From: Chloroflexota bacterium
GTDB taxonomy: Bacteria; Chloroflexota; Ktedonobacteria; Ktedonobacterales; Ktedonobacteraceae
DNA length: 11,009 nucleotides
Assembly: GCA_005881995.1 (NCBI GenBank)
Contig: VBHV01000039.1
Coordinates: forward strand, 1 to 11,009
Direction: 5' to 3'
This document shows, piece by piece, positions 1 to 7,454 of this stretch (position 1 is its first letter; every line of letters starts with the position of its first letter). The notes beneath the pieces were generated by a model, which worked only from the letters and a program-made list of their open reading frames with translations, was not told where the DNA came from and made no database searches. A program made the translations under genes and the position numbers.

Positions 1-1296
<1,296 letters not shown>

Positions 1297-1304
1297 CATA
1301 AGGT

Positions 1305-1398
1305 TGTAGGGACAAGGGGCGGTGTGGGGTGGATGCGGGGGCCTTGTGCTTGTCCTGGGTGGGGAAGCAGGCACCCCACACCGCCCCTTGTCCCTACA
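1305..1398. repeat. Large perfect inverted repeat (27-bp arms) between coxL and the xdhC-like gene
   Basis: The left arm 1305-1331 (beginning TGTAGGGACAAGG) and the right arm 1372-1398 (ending CCTTGTCCCTACA) are perfect reverse complements over 27 bp, separated by a 40-nt spacer (1332-1371). The spacer holds CTTGTCC at 1349-1355, which could pair alternatively with GGACAAG at 1310-1316. The arms are strongly G-rich on one strand and C-rich on the other. No U-tract follows the right arm, so a classical intrinsic terminator is unlikely. It is either a dispersed intergenic palindrome (REP/MITE-like) or an mRNA hairpin that tunes read-through or stability between coxL and the maturation genes. 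No transposase or clear target-site duplication is visible. Confidence 0.9.
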
Positions 1399-1465
1399 CC
1401 TATTTGCTTCTATGGTGAAAAACATTGAAGCGTACCCTGCATTGCTGTTTTCCGGGCAATATACC

Positions 1466-2425
1466 ATGACTGAAACACTGCTTGAGCTTGCCTACCGTTT
1501 GGAGCAGGCTCGTGAACCGTTTGTGATGGCCACAGTGGTCTGGTGCGAGCGCCCAACTTCCGCGAAGCCTGGGGCACAGGCCATTATCCGGCCCGACGGA
1601 AGTATGACGGTCTGGATAGGCGGCAACTGTGCGCAGCCCGTCGTCTTGCGCGAGGCGCTGCGTATTTTGCGTGAGGGAGATGATCCCTATTTATTGCGTC
1701 TTGGCTCGCCAGACACAGGAATAGTGCGCGACCACGTGCGCCTCTTCCCTATGAGCTGCACGAGCGGCGGCATCCTGGATATATATATGGAACCACATGT
1801 ACCCCAACCTCAGCTTTTACTCATCGGCGACTCTCCTGTGATCGCGGCGCTAAGTAAACTTGCACAGGTTGTCGATTTTTCGGTAACGCACCTCACCTCT
1901 GCCGACCTTAGCCAGCTACAGGTGAACGAGCGCACGTATGTCTTGATTGCCACGCACGGGCAGTATGATGAAGATGCGCTGGAGCAGGCATTGCGCAGCC
2001 CCGCCTCTTATGTTGGCATGGTGGGGAGCCATAAACGGGCTGAGGCGTGCCGGAGCTACCTACGCTCGTCCGGTTTAACCGAACAGCAGATCGAACGCCT
2101 CAAGGCGCCTGCAGGATTGGATGTAGGGGCCGTGACCCCACAAGAAATCGCCGCCAGTATCCTTGCCGAACTGGTGCAGGTGCGGCGTCGGGGCCGGACG
2201 CTCGAAGCGCCTCGTGAAGTACCCCGGCAGGAACAGGCGCAAAGCGAAGACCAGGCGCGGAGTTCTGCTACTGCCACCGACCCCGTTTGTGGTATGATGG
2301 TTGAAATAGCCACTGCTCGCCATCGAAGTACCCTGCATGGGCAAGACTATTATTTCTGCTGCCCTGCCTGTAAGCGGCTATTTGAACGCAATCCGCAGGA
2401 ATACCTGGTACAAAACGAGAGGTGA
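1466..2425 (+). CDS. XdhC/CoxI-family molybdenum-hydroxylase maturation factor fused to a C-terminal YHS domain
   Basis: Proteins of this family bind or sulfurate the molybdenum cofactor before its insertion into xanthine dehydrogenase or CO dehydrogenase; CoxF and CoxI of the cox cluster belong here. With the start at 1466 the product is 319 aa. Residues about 4-80 form the XdhC_CoxI domain (PFVMATVVW, PTSAKPGAQAI, WIGGNCAQP). Residues about 114-235 form the Rossmann-like XdhC C-domain (QLLLIGDSPV, IATHGQYDEDALEQAL, YVGMVGSHKR, LKAPAGLDVGAVTPQEIAAS). A charged linker (about 240-271) leads to a YHS domain, about 272-315, with DPVCGMMV, YYFCCPACKRLF and NPQEY; Cys275, 298, 299 and 302 are candidate metal ligands. 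In-frame ATGs at 1322 and 1412 exist, but the first lies inside the inverted repeat and the extra residues do not resemble the family. No start has a convincing Shine-Dalgarno, so the start is uncertain. The gene is followed after 7 nt by coxG. Confidence 0.9.
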   Translation: MTETLLELAYRLEQAREPFVMATVVWCERPTSAKPGAQAIIRPDGSMTVWIGGNCAQPVVLREALRILREGDDPYLLRLGSPDTGIVRDHVRLFPMSCTSGGILDIYMEPHVPQPQLLLIGDSPVIAALSKLAQVVDFSVTHLTSADLSQLQVNERTYVLIATHGQYDEDALEQALRSPASYVGMVGSHKRAEACRSYLRSSGLTEQQIERLKAPAGLDVGAVTPQEIAASILAELVQVRRRGRTLEAPREVPRQEQAQSEDQARSSATATDPVCGMMVEIATARHRSTLHGQDYYFCCPACKRLFERNPQEYLVQNER

Positions 2426-2432
2426 AAAAGAC

Positions 2433-2897
2433 ATGGAGTTTTCTGGTACGCAAACCATTGCAGCGCCCATCGAAACCGTGTGGGCTTTTTTAATGGATGT
2501 GAATAAAGTCGCGGCCTGTGCGCCCGGATTCCAGAGCCTGGAAGTGCTGGGAGATGAACACTGGAAAGCAGTCGTGTCTGTAGGAATCGGTGCCGTCAAA
2601 GCCAAATTTACATTGGATGTGACGCGCCCGGAGATGGAAGAGCCGACGCATATGGTCGTCAAAGGGCGAGGAAAAGCGCCCGGAAGCGCCGTTGAGATGT
2701 CCGGCGACATGGTGCTTACCTCGCTGAACGACGCTGAAACGCAAATGGACTGGAAAGCCTCAGTAGTGGTAAGCGGTACGATTGCCAGTGTGGGGGCGCG
2801 GCTGCTGCAAGGCACGGCGGAACGGCTGACGGGCCAGTTTTTCGCGTGTCTCAAAACAACATTGCAGGCTCCCAATACCGTGAATACGGGTAGTTAG
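2433..2897 (+). CDS. coxG: CoxG-family SRPBCC protein (CO dehydrogenase accessory)
   Basis: This 154-aa protein has the SRPBCC fold of the CoxG family. CoxG is needed to link CO dehydrogenase to the membrane; for a mycobacterial CoxG, extraction of menaquinone from the membrane has been reported. The N-terminus MEFSGTQTIAAPIETVWAFL followed by VAACAPGFQSLEVLGD (residues about 26-41) is the classic CoxG opening, and a G/K-rich strand VVKGRGKAPGSA follows at 75-86. It is shorter than O. carboxidovorans CoxG (about 205 aa) and lacks that protein's C-terminal membrane-anchoring extension, ending soon after the last amphipathic helix (LTGQFFACLKTTLQ). The ATG at 2433 is chosen because GAGAGG at 2417-2422 is a good Shine-Dalgarno at about 10 nt. 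An upstream in-frame ATG (2337) lies within the preceding gene. The flanking gaps are 7 and 4 nt, so it sits mid-operon. Confidence 0.9.
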   Translation: MEFSGTQTIAAPIETVWAFLMDVNKVAACAPGFQSLEVLGDEHWKAVVSVGIGAVKAKFTLDVTRPEMEEPTHMVVKGRGKAPGSAVEMSGDMVLTSLNDAETQMDWKASVVVSGTIASVGARLLQGTAERLTGQFFACLKTTLQAPNTVNTGS

Positions 2898-2901
2898 TGT
2901 C

Positions 2902-3654
2902 ATGGAATCTGCGGTAGATCGCTGGCAAGCGATAATCGACGCGCGGGCGCAGCAGATGGACGCGGCATACGCGCGTCTTGGGCGTACCAGCGCTGATTTC
3001 TGGGACCGCCGGGCGCGTGGTTTTCATCGCTCGACGAAAGATACTATTGCCAATGATCCTCTGTATCGCAAATTGCGCGCTATCGTCACCCCTGAGACAA
3101 GCGTCCTGGACGTTGGCGCAGGCACTGGACGCTTTACCCTTGCGCTCGCACCTCAAGCGAAACACATCACTGCTATTGAACCGAACGCCAGTACACCCAC
3201 TGATCTCTCAGCCGATATTGTGATATGCAGCCACGTTCTCTATCCCCTCAAGGATATCGTGCCATTCCTCTCAAAACTACAGGCCGCGACACGTCAGGCC
3301 TGCTACATCTACATGCGTGCAACCCCCATCGATGCCCTGACCGCTCCTTTCTGGCAGCACTTCCATGGCGACGAGCGCTGCCTGCCTCCGAGCTACATCC
3401 ATGCGCTGGATGTGCTGTACGAGATGGACATCTACGCCAATGTGGCGATGGTTCATCTTCCCCCCAGTCTGCGTTACCCCTCGGTTGACGTGGCTGTGTC
3501 CGAGATGATGGAGCAACTGATCTTACCTGGTGATGAGAAGACACGCGATGAATTACGCGACCTCCTGACCGGCTGGCTGGTTGAACAGGATGATGTGTTG
3601 GTGCCTCCAGCGCAAAACATGGTGTGCGCTATTATGTATTGGACATCTTTTTAG
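2902..3654 (+). CDS. Class I SAM-dependent methyltransferase-like protein with a shortened Rossmann core
   Basis: The 250-aa product is the last gene of the cox operon, starting 4 nt after the coxG stop. An N-terminal helical part (residues 1-60, with ADFWDRRARGFHRSTKD) precedes motif I, SVLDVGAGTGRFTLALA (about 67-83). Strand 2 follows, ending in the acidic residue of AIEPN (91-95). Motif IV-like ADIVICSHVLYPL (104-116) then follows after only about 8 residues. Class I methyltransferases normally have roughly 30-35 residues there, covering helix B, strand 3 and the adenine-contacting acidic residue, so an in-frame loss of about 25-28 residues is likely. The rest (CYIYMRATPIDALTAPFWQHF and the helical C-terminus) looks intact. 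The substrate is unknown. The operon position suggests a tie to CO dehydrogenase maturation or simple hitch-hiking. Whether it still binds SAM is doubtful. Confidence 0.82.
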   Translation: MESAVDRWQAIIDARAQQMDAAYARLGRTSADFWDRRARGFHRSTKDTIANDPLYRKLRAIVTPETSVLDVGAGTGRFTLALAPQAKHITAIEPNASTPTDLSADIVICSHVLYPLKDIVPFLSKLQAATRQACYIYMRATPIDALTAPFWQHFHGDERCLPPSYIHALDVLYEMDIYANVAMVHLPPSLRYPSVDVAVSEMMEQLILPGDEKTRDELRDLLTGWLVEQDDVLVPPAQNMVCAIMYWTSF

Positions 3655-3810
3655 CGGCCGTATCAGCAACGTAGCCTTAAACGTGAGAAACTTCAGATGA
3701 TGCAGGTGGAAGCTGAAGAAACGTTGGAGATACTCTGTGAGAAACCAGGCAGTGGTAGTCTTGCCTGATCCCATAATCCCCTCTACAAAAATGAAACGCG
3801 TTTGAATCAT
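3553..3810 (-). pseudogene. Truncated P-loop NTPase/kinase-like ORF (N-terminal stump)
   Basis: This 85-codon minus-strand ORF starts at 3810, 20 nt after the glycosyltransferase stop, with a good Shine-Dalgarno (AGGAAC, complement of 3822-3827). The first 30 residues look like a genuine nucleotide-kinase start: RFIFVEGIMGSGKTTT contains Walker A GIMGSGKT (residues 11-18) in the usual beta-strand/P-loop setting, followed by the helix AWFLTEYLQR. After that the translation (FFSFHLHHLKF and onward) loses family character, and from 3654 down it runs antisense to the 3' end of the methyltransferase gene. No Walker B or lid is visible. I read it as a kinase gene truncated when its 3' part was lost, possibly at the junction with the cox operon. 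A functional mini-protein cannot be excluded. The P-loop itself is clear. Confidence 0.5.
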
Positions 3811-3830
3811 AAATACATCAGGTTCCTACA

Positions 3831-5813
3831 TTAGCTGGCACAATCATACAACTGTAGTCCCTGTATGCCACCTGGAGAAGGCGGTGGAGTTATGCCGACA
3901 CCCGAAGACCAGAGGTTTGTTGGCACGGTACTACAATGTGAATATACCCACAGCGTAAGGTCGCCGTTTTGCCCTTCCTCGTTTTCGAGAATCTGCTTTT
4001 GAATGGACTCGAGTATTTGAGGCGGGAGATTGTTGAATGAAATGGGAGGCGGCAACAAAAAGAAGCGCACCGTTCCATGGCTTACCAGGGATTGTAGCTG
4101 TTGCAGCGTTAGTATTGGGTCGGTGCCTGTAAAGCCGCCCAACGCCATCACCGGTTTGCCAGTATCGAGAACGATGGGAGCGGCGGTTGCTACATTGAGC
4201 GTGGCAACGAGGTAGTGGGTATGCCCTTGTTTCGCCTCCAGGTATTGAATGAGTTTTGCATCGCTTAACCCACTTCCGTTGCTATTCCCAACGTTTCTTG
4301 CGAGTGGATTATTCGCTCCCGCCGACGACGGACCGGCAAATGGCAGTGTCGGGTTGACGCCCTGCCAGACGGGAAGAGCAGACCAGGTCATCGGCGCGAA
4401 CAGGAGCGCCAGCAGGCCTACCGCGATCGTCACAGCGGGATTGGGACGCAGGTGCGGCAGCAGTTGCCCTATAACGAGCGTTGCAGCTACCAGTATGGAG
4501 AGACTCACAATGGTTGGCGTGAGCCATCTACTCCAATACGGATAAGCTGACAGTAGCCATACTTGTACGAAAGCGGTAATCAACAGTGCTCCTGGAAGCA
4601 GCCATCTTCGCCAGTCAATGCGCTGGTAATCCTGCCAGAGCGACACAATGCCAATGCCCACCAATGCGCAGGTAGCGGGTGCAAGCATTGAAAGGTAATA
4701 ACGGTGATAGAAGTTCGCGACGCTGAAAAAAACATACATGGTTATCAGCCATGTTCCCCACAGTACGAGGGCCTGCTGGTGTCGTTGCAGCGGCAGCCGT
4801 ACGCGCGTTTGCCAGCCAGCTACCAGCAATCCGAGTATGGCTAGCGGCAGCAGCCAGCTAATTTGCCCGCCCAATTGTGTATTGAAAAGCCGTAAAGGGC
4901 CGGCCCCTCCATTTTCGCTTGCTGCTACAACGGTGGCTGTGGATGGAGTAGAGGCGCCGATGTTTGCTCTATGATACCCGGTGAGACGCTCCAGGCCGTT
5001 GTAACCGAAGGCCAGGTCGATCTCAGAGTTGGCCTGGCTGGACCCAACGTAAGGCCGCTGAGATGCCGGGGTGAGGTCAACCGCCAGAACCCAGGAGAGT
5101 GACACGACGAGCAGCACAAGCGCGGCCAACGCTAGATGCACGATGCGTGTGCGCCAGCGAAGAGGCGCGCCGAGCAGGTACACCAGTCCGAAAGCGGGAA
5201 CCACTAAATAGGCTTGCAGCATCTTGATATTGAACCCCAGACCTACGATCAGCGCCGTGAGCAGGAGCCAGCGCAGGCGGCCTTTTTCGGCGGCGAGGCT
5301 CACGCACCAGCTTGCCAGGAGCAGAGTGAGCACCAGCAGACTATCGGGGGTGTTATTGCGGTTCGTGACCACGCTGATGGGTGTGAGGGCCAGCGTCAAG
5401 GCTGCGACCAATCCCGCCGCCGGGCCAAAGACGCGGCGCACCAGGAAATAGAGCAGCGCGACGGAGAGCACGCCAGCGATTGCCTCCGGCAGCAGTATGC
5501 TCAGTCCGCTGAAGCCGAAGATTTTCGCGCTTACTACCTGTATCCACAAACCTAAAGGCGGCTTATCTACCGTAACGAATCCACCCGGATCGAAGGAGAC
5601 GAAGAAAAAGTTATGAAAATTTGCCAGCATGCTTTTCACTGCTGCCGCATAGTAGAGATTGCCATAGCCTTGTTGATCAAGCTGAAAGATATTGAAAAAG
5701 GCGGATATGAGTAGCACGGCACCAAGAGCGACTCGCTCCCATAATGAGACTGGGGTACGTGTTGGGGGTGTTTGTGCGCTATCAGACTCCTGTATATGTG
5801 CTCCATCTCTCAT
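3831..5813 (-). CDS. GT39/ArnT/YkcB-like polytopic membrane glycosyltransferase
   Basis: This 660-aa integral membrane protein resembles the dolichyl-phosphate-mannose/ArnT superfamily (PMT_2), closest in style to the YkcB type. Such enzymes move a sugar from a lipid-phosphate carrier to an acceptor on the outer face of the membrane. The first membrane segment is about 28-45. GYGNLYYAAAVKSML (49-63) and VTVDKPPLGLW (80-90) form the first extracytoplasmic loop, with its conserved acidic and DKPP residues. TNRNNTPDSLL is at 150-160. Several hydrophobic helices follow (for example LLLTALIVGLG and LALAALVLLVVSLSW), then a soluble C-terminal domain from about 520 (LIQYLEAKQGHTHYLVAT, MALGGFTGTDP, TVRFFLLP), typical of YkcB-like members. 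The end is Gly/Pro-rich (GITPPPSPGGIQGLQLYDC). No clear Shine-Dalgarno precedes the ATG at 5813. Donor and acceptor cannot be told from sequence. It is transcribed toward the cox operon and divergently from the toroid gene. Confidence 0.9.
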   Translation of the reverse strand: MRDGAHIQESDSAQTPPTRTPVSLWERVALGAVLLISAFFNIFQLDQQGYGNLYYAAAVKSMLANFHNFFFVSFDPGGFVTVDKPPLGLWIQVVSAKIFGFSGLSILLPEAIAGVLSVALLYFLVRRVFGPAAGLVAALTLALTPISVVTNRNNTPDSLLVLTLLLASWCVSLAAEKGRLRWLLLTALIVGLGFNIKMLQAYLVVPAFGLVYLLGAPLRWRTRIVHLALAALVLLVVSLSWVLAVDLTPASQRPYVGSSQANSEIDLAFGYNGLERLTGYHRANIGASTPSTATVVAASENGGAGPLRLFNTQLGGQISWLLPLAILGLLVAGWQTRVRLPLQRHQQALVLWGTWLITMYVFFSVANFYHRYYLSMLAPATCALVGIGIVSLWQDYQRIDWRRWLLPGALLITAFVQVWLLSAYPYWSRWLTPTIVSLSILVAATLVIGQLLPHLRPNPAVTIAVGLLALLFAPMTWSALPVWQGVNPTLPFAGPSSAGANNPLARNVGNSNGSGLSDAKLIQYLEAKQGHTHYLVATLNVATAAPIVLDTGKPVMALGGFTGTDPILTLQQLQSLVSHGTVRFFLLPPPISFNNLPPQILESIQKQILENEEGQNGDLTLWVYSHCSTVPTNLWSSGVGITPPPSPGGIQGLQLYDCAS

Positions 5814-5845
5814 GGGGATTCAGTAAAAGCGTTCAGGTTATGTGC

Positions 5846-5875
5846 ATTATACCTGATATATGCCATTGTTTATCT
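5846..5875 (-). promoter_or_regulatory. Possible promoter for the glycosyltransferase gene (consensus -10)
   Basis: On the minus strand a perfect TATAAT lies at 5851-5846, about 32 nt upstream of the glycosyltransferase ATG. This would give a short leader of roughly 25 nt. At 16-18 nt spacing the -35 region (for example GATAAA) is poor, so the call rests almost wholly on the -10 hexamer in an AT-rich divergent intergenic region. Confidence 0.3.
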
Positions 5876-5948
5876 TCTGTATTGGTGTTATTTTAATATG
5901 GTAGGGATGCGCCTCATTTTTTTGCGAGCAGCAGATCGGGAGAGAAGC

Positions 5949-6932
5949 ATGTCATATACAGCAACAAAGAACGCCGAGGACAGACCCATTATTGCATGGC
6001 TCCTCGCCTCCAACGAGCCGTGGGTCGTCTACAACACCCTGCGTGACCTGGTGGGTACTTCTCCTGGAGATGTCGAGGTACAGGCGGCCTACGCCGCTCT
6101 GCAACAGCATCCGGCTGTTCAGGAACTGTACGAGGCCGTCGAGGTCTGGCCGCCAGAGAAACCGCTTGGTCGGGCCTATGATCCGAAGGATAGCATCTGG
6201 AAACTCGCGACGCTGGCCGACTTTGGATTGCGGCGCAACAATGAGCGCATCGCGGCGGTCGCGGAGCACGTCTTTGCGGCGCAAGCTGAGGATGGTGGCT
6301 TCCTGCATGGTGGTTTTGACCATACAAAAAGCTGGCACACTCGCCCATACGAATGTCTCACCCATGTGATGACCTATGCCCTGGCCCGCTTCGGCTACAT
6401 TGGCGATCCTCGCCTGGAGCATGCCTACCAGCAACTCATCTCCTGGCAGCGAATAGATGGCGGCTGGCATCCCAATACGCTGAACTTGCCAGGAAACGCG
6501 CGCGAAGCCGAACCCAGTTGCCCCTTTGGAACAGTAAACGTCCTGCGGGCAGTTGGGGTGCACCCTGAACTGCGAACCAGCGAGACAGCTCAACGAGGGG
6601 CTGACTACATACTCACCTGCTGGACACGTCGAGCAGAACCGTATCGTCCGGTAGGATTCGGTATCGGCAGTACCTGGGACAAATTGCAATACCCGTTGGT
6701 GCAGTACCAACTCTTAAAGACGGTCGAGACGCTTTCCATGCTTCCAGCAGTTCAAACCGATCCGCGCTACCTGGAAATGGTTGAGCGCATCAACACTAAG
6801 CAGAGCGCAGACGGTCGCTGGCGGGTAGAGGGCGTGAACAAACCCTGGAGCGCATTCGACTTTGGACAAAAGAAAGAGGCGTCGCCGTGGGTAACGTTCC
6901 TGGTGCTTCGCATACTCAGGAGACAGAACTAA
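5949..6932 (+). CDS. Alpha/alpha-toroid protein (prenyltransferase/squalene-cyclase-like repeats), function unknown
   Basis: This is a 327-aa soluble protein with no signal peptide. Three QW-type repeat motifs mark an alpha/alpha barrel of the terpenoid cyclase/protein prenyltransferase fold: AQAEDGGFLHG (111-121), WQRIDGGWHPN (166-176) and KQSADGRWRV (284-293). The segment between the first two (HTRPYECLTHVMTYALARF, about 130-148) fits paired toroid helices. The acidic DXDD protonation motif of squalene-hopene cyclase is not evident, and the length is about half of a cyclase, so it is a single-toroid relative rather than a hopanoid enzyme. The N-terminus DRPIIAWLLASNEPWVVYNT occurs, as I recall, in a family sometimes mislabelled NifH; nothing here supports nitrogenase function. 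The start at 5949 is chosen for GGGAGAG at 5938-5944 ahead of it. An in-frame extension to 5772 would overlap the divergent glycosyltransferase start and lacks such a site. Confidence 0.82.
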   Translation: MSYTATKNAEDRPIIAWLLASNEPWVVYNTLRDLVGTSPGDVEVQAAYAALQQHPAVQELYEAVEVWPPEKPLGRAYDPKDSIWKLATLADFGLRRNNERIAAVAEHVFAAQAEDGGFLHGGFDHTKSWHTRPYECLTHVMTYALARFGYIGDPRLEHAYQQLISWQRIDGGWHPNTLNLPGNAREAEPSCPFGTVNVLRAVGVHPELRTSETAQRGADYILTCWTRRAEPYRPVGFGIGSTWDKLQYPLVQYQLLKTVETLSMLPAVQTDPRYLEMVERINTKQSADGRWRVEGVNKPWSAFDFGQKKEASPWVTFLVLRILRRQN

Positions 6933-6954
6933 TGTTGAAGTAGAGGGTCAATAA

Positions 6955-7001
6955 AAAGAGAAGCAAGCATGAACATAACTCATTCATGCTTGCTTCTCTT
7001 T
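6955..7001. terminator. Bidirectional intrinsic terminator, 19-bp perfect stem
   Basis: The arms 6955-6973 (AAAGAGAAGCAAGCATGAA) and 6983-7001 are perfect reverse complements around a 9-nt loop (CATAACTCA). The hairpin sits between the stops of the convergent toroid gene (+, ends 6932) and the CoxG-like gene (-, ends 7020). Read on the minus strand, the stem runs into TCTCTTTTTATTG, a good U-tract, so it should work best for the CoxG-like gene. On the plus strand the T-run is short (CTCTTTGCG). The placement and symmetry make a shared terminator the natural reading. Confidence 0.87.
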
Positions 7002-7019
7002 GCGTGATCGGCACAGATC

Positions 7020-7454
7020 TCAGGCGATGGACCTTTCCAATTTCTCGAAAAACGATTTGAGCGAGTTCTTGGTGATACCCTGGCCAATGGGGTTGTTAGC
7101 GATGGCGATAGGGCCTTCGAGATCGGCTTTCGCATCATAGGTTAGCAGCGCACCATCTGGTTCGTCGATGATGATAATCTGGCTGGTGGCGTTGACAGAA
7201 CCGCCTGTGCCCTTGCGTTTGACTTCCAGGACGAGCAGATTCGGGTCCTGTCGCTGTGCCATATTGATTACTACGCCATATGGCCCTTTCAGTCCGGGCA
7301 AGGGAGTCGTAATATTTGCTTTAATGCGGGTTGCGTCCAGAATTTCCACTGAATTGCAGCCAGGGATGCATGTCTGTAGAACTGAGGGATTGACAATAGC
7401 ATTGAAGACTTGCCTGCTATTGGCCTTAAATTTGTGTGTGCCGTTAAGTTTCAT
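7020..7454 (-). CDS. Second CoxG-family SRPBCC protein (paralogue)
   Basis: This 144-aa protein is of the same CoxG/SRPBCC family as the gene at 2433 but clearly diverged. The opening MKLNGTHKFKANSRQVFNAI is followed by VLQTCIPGCNSVEIL (residues 25-39), which carries the family CIPGC signature more faithfully than the cox-operon copy (CAPGF). The central strands (ITTPLPGLKGPYGVVINM) and the final helix NSLKSFFEKLERSIA complete a one-domain protein with no membrane tail. A strong Shine-Dalgarno AAGGAAGG lies 5 nt before the ATG at 7454. It stands alone: no molybdenum hydroxylase subunits flank it on this strand, and the downstream 19-bp hairpin suggests a monocistronic transcript. By family it may bind a hydrophobic ligand such as a quinone. 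Whether it serves the CO dehydrogenase here, another molybdenum hydroxylase, or something else cannot be told. Confidence 0.87.
   Translation of the reverse strand: MKLNGTHKFKANSRQVFNAIVNPSVLQTCIPGCNSVEILDATRIKANITTPLPGLKGPYGVVINMAQRQDPNLLVLEVKRKGTGGSVNATSQIIIIDEPDGALLTYDAKADLEGPIAIANNPIGQGITKNSLKSFFEKLERSIA

Noticed and set aside
1322..1465. In-frame N-terminal extension of the XdhC-YHS gene (ATGs at 1322 and 1412)
   Set aside because: The 1322 start lies inside the inverted repeat and the extra residues (Gly/Leu-rich, then VKNIEAYPALLF) do not match the XdhC family opening; there is no Shine-Dalgarno.
3747..3768. CAGGCA/TGCCTG hairpin considered as a terminator after the cox operon
   Set aside because: It is a 6-bp stem with a 10-nt loop and no T-tract, and it lies in the P-loop coding stretch, so coding use explains it better.
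5214..5555. 113-codon plus-strand ORF inside the glycosyltransferase gene
   Set aside because: Gln/Ala/Glu-rich translation with no domain, fully antisense to a well-supported gene; it is a shadow of biased codon use.
5866..5899. Plus-strand promoter for the toroid gene (TTGTTT with TTATTT or TAATAT)
   Set aside because: The better -10 is 22 nt from the -35-like hexamer and the better-spaced one is weak; AT-richness alone can explain it.
5772..5948. In-frame extension of the toroid gene with a hydrophobic segment that could look like a membrane anchor
   Set aside because: It overlaps the start of the divergent glycosyltransferase and the divergent promoter region, and GGGAGAG before the ATG at 5949 marks the better start.
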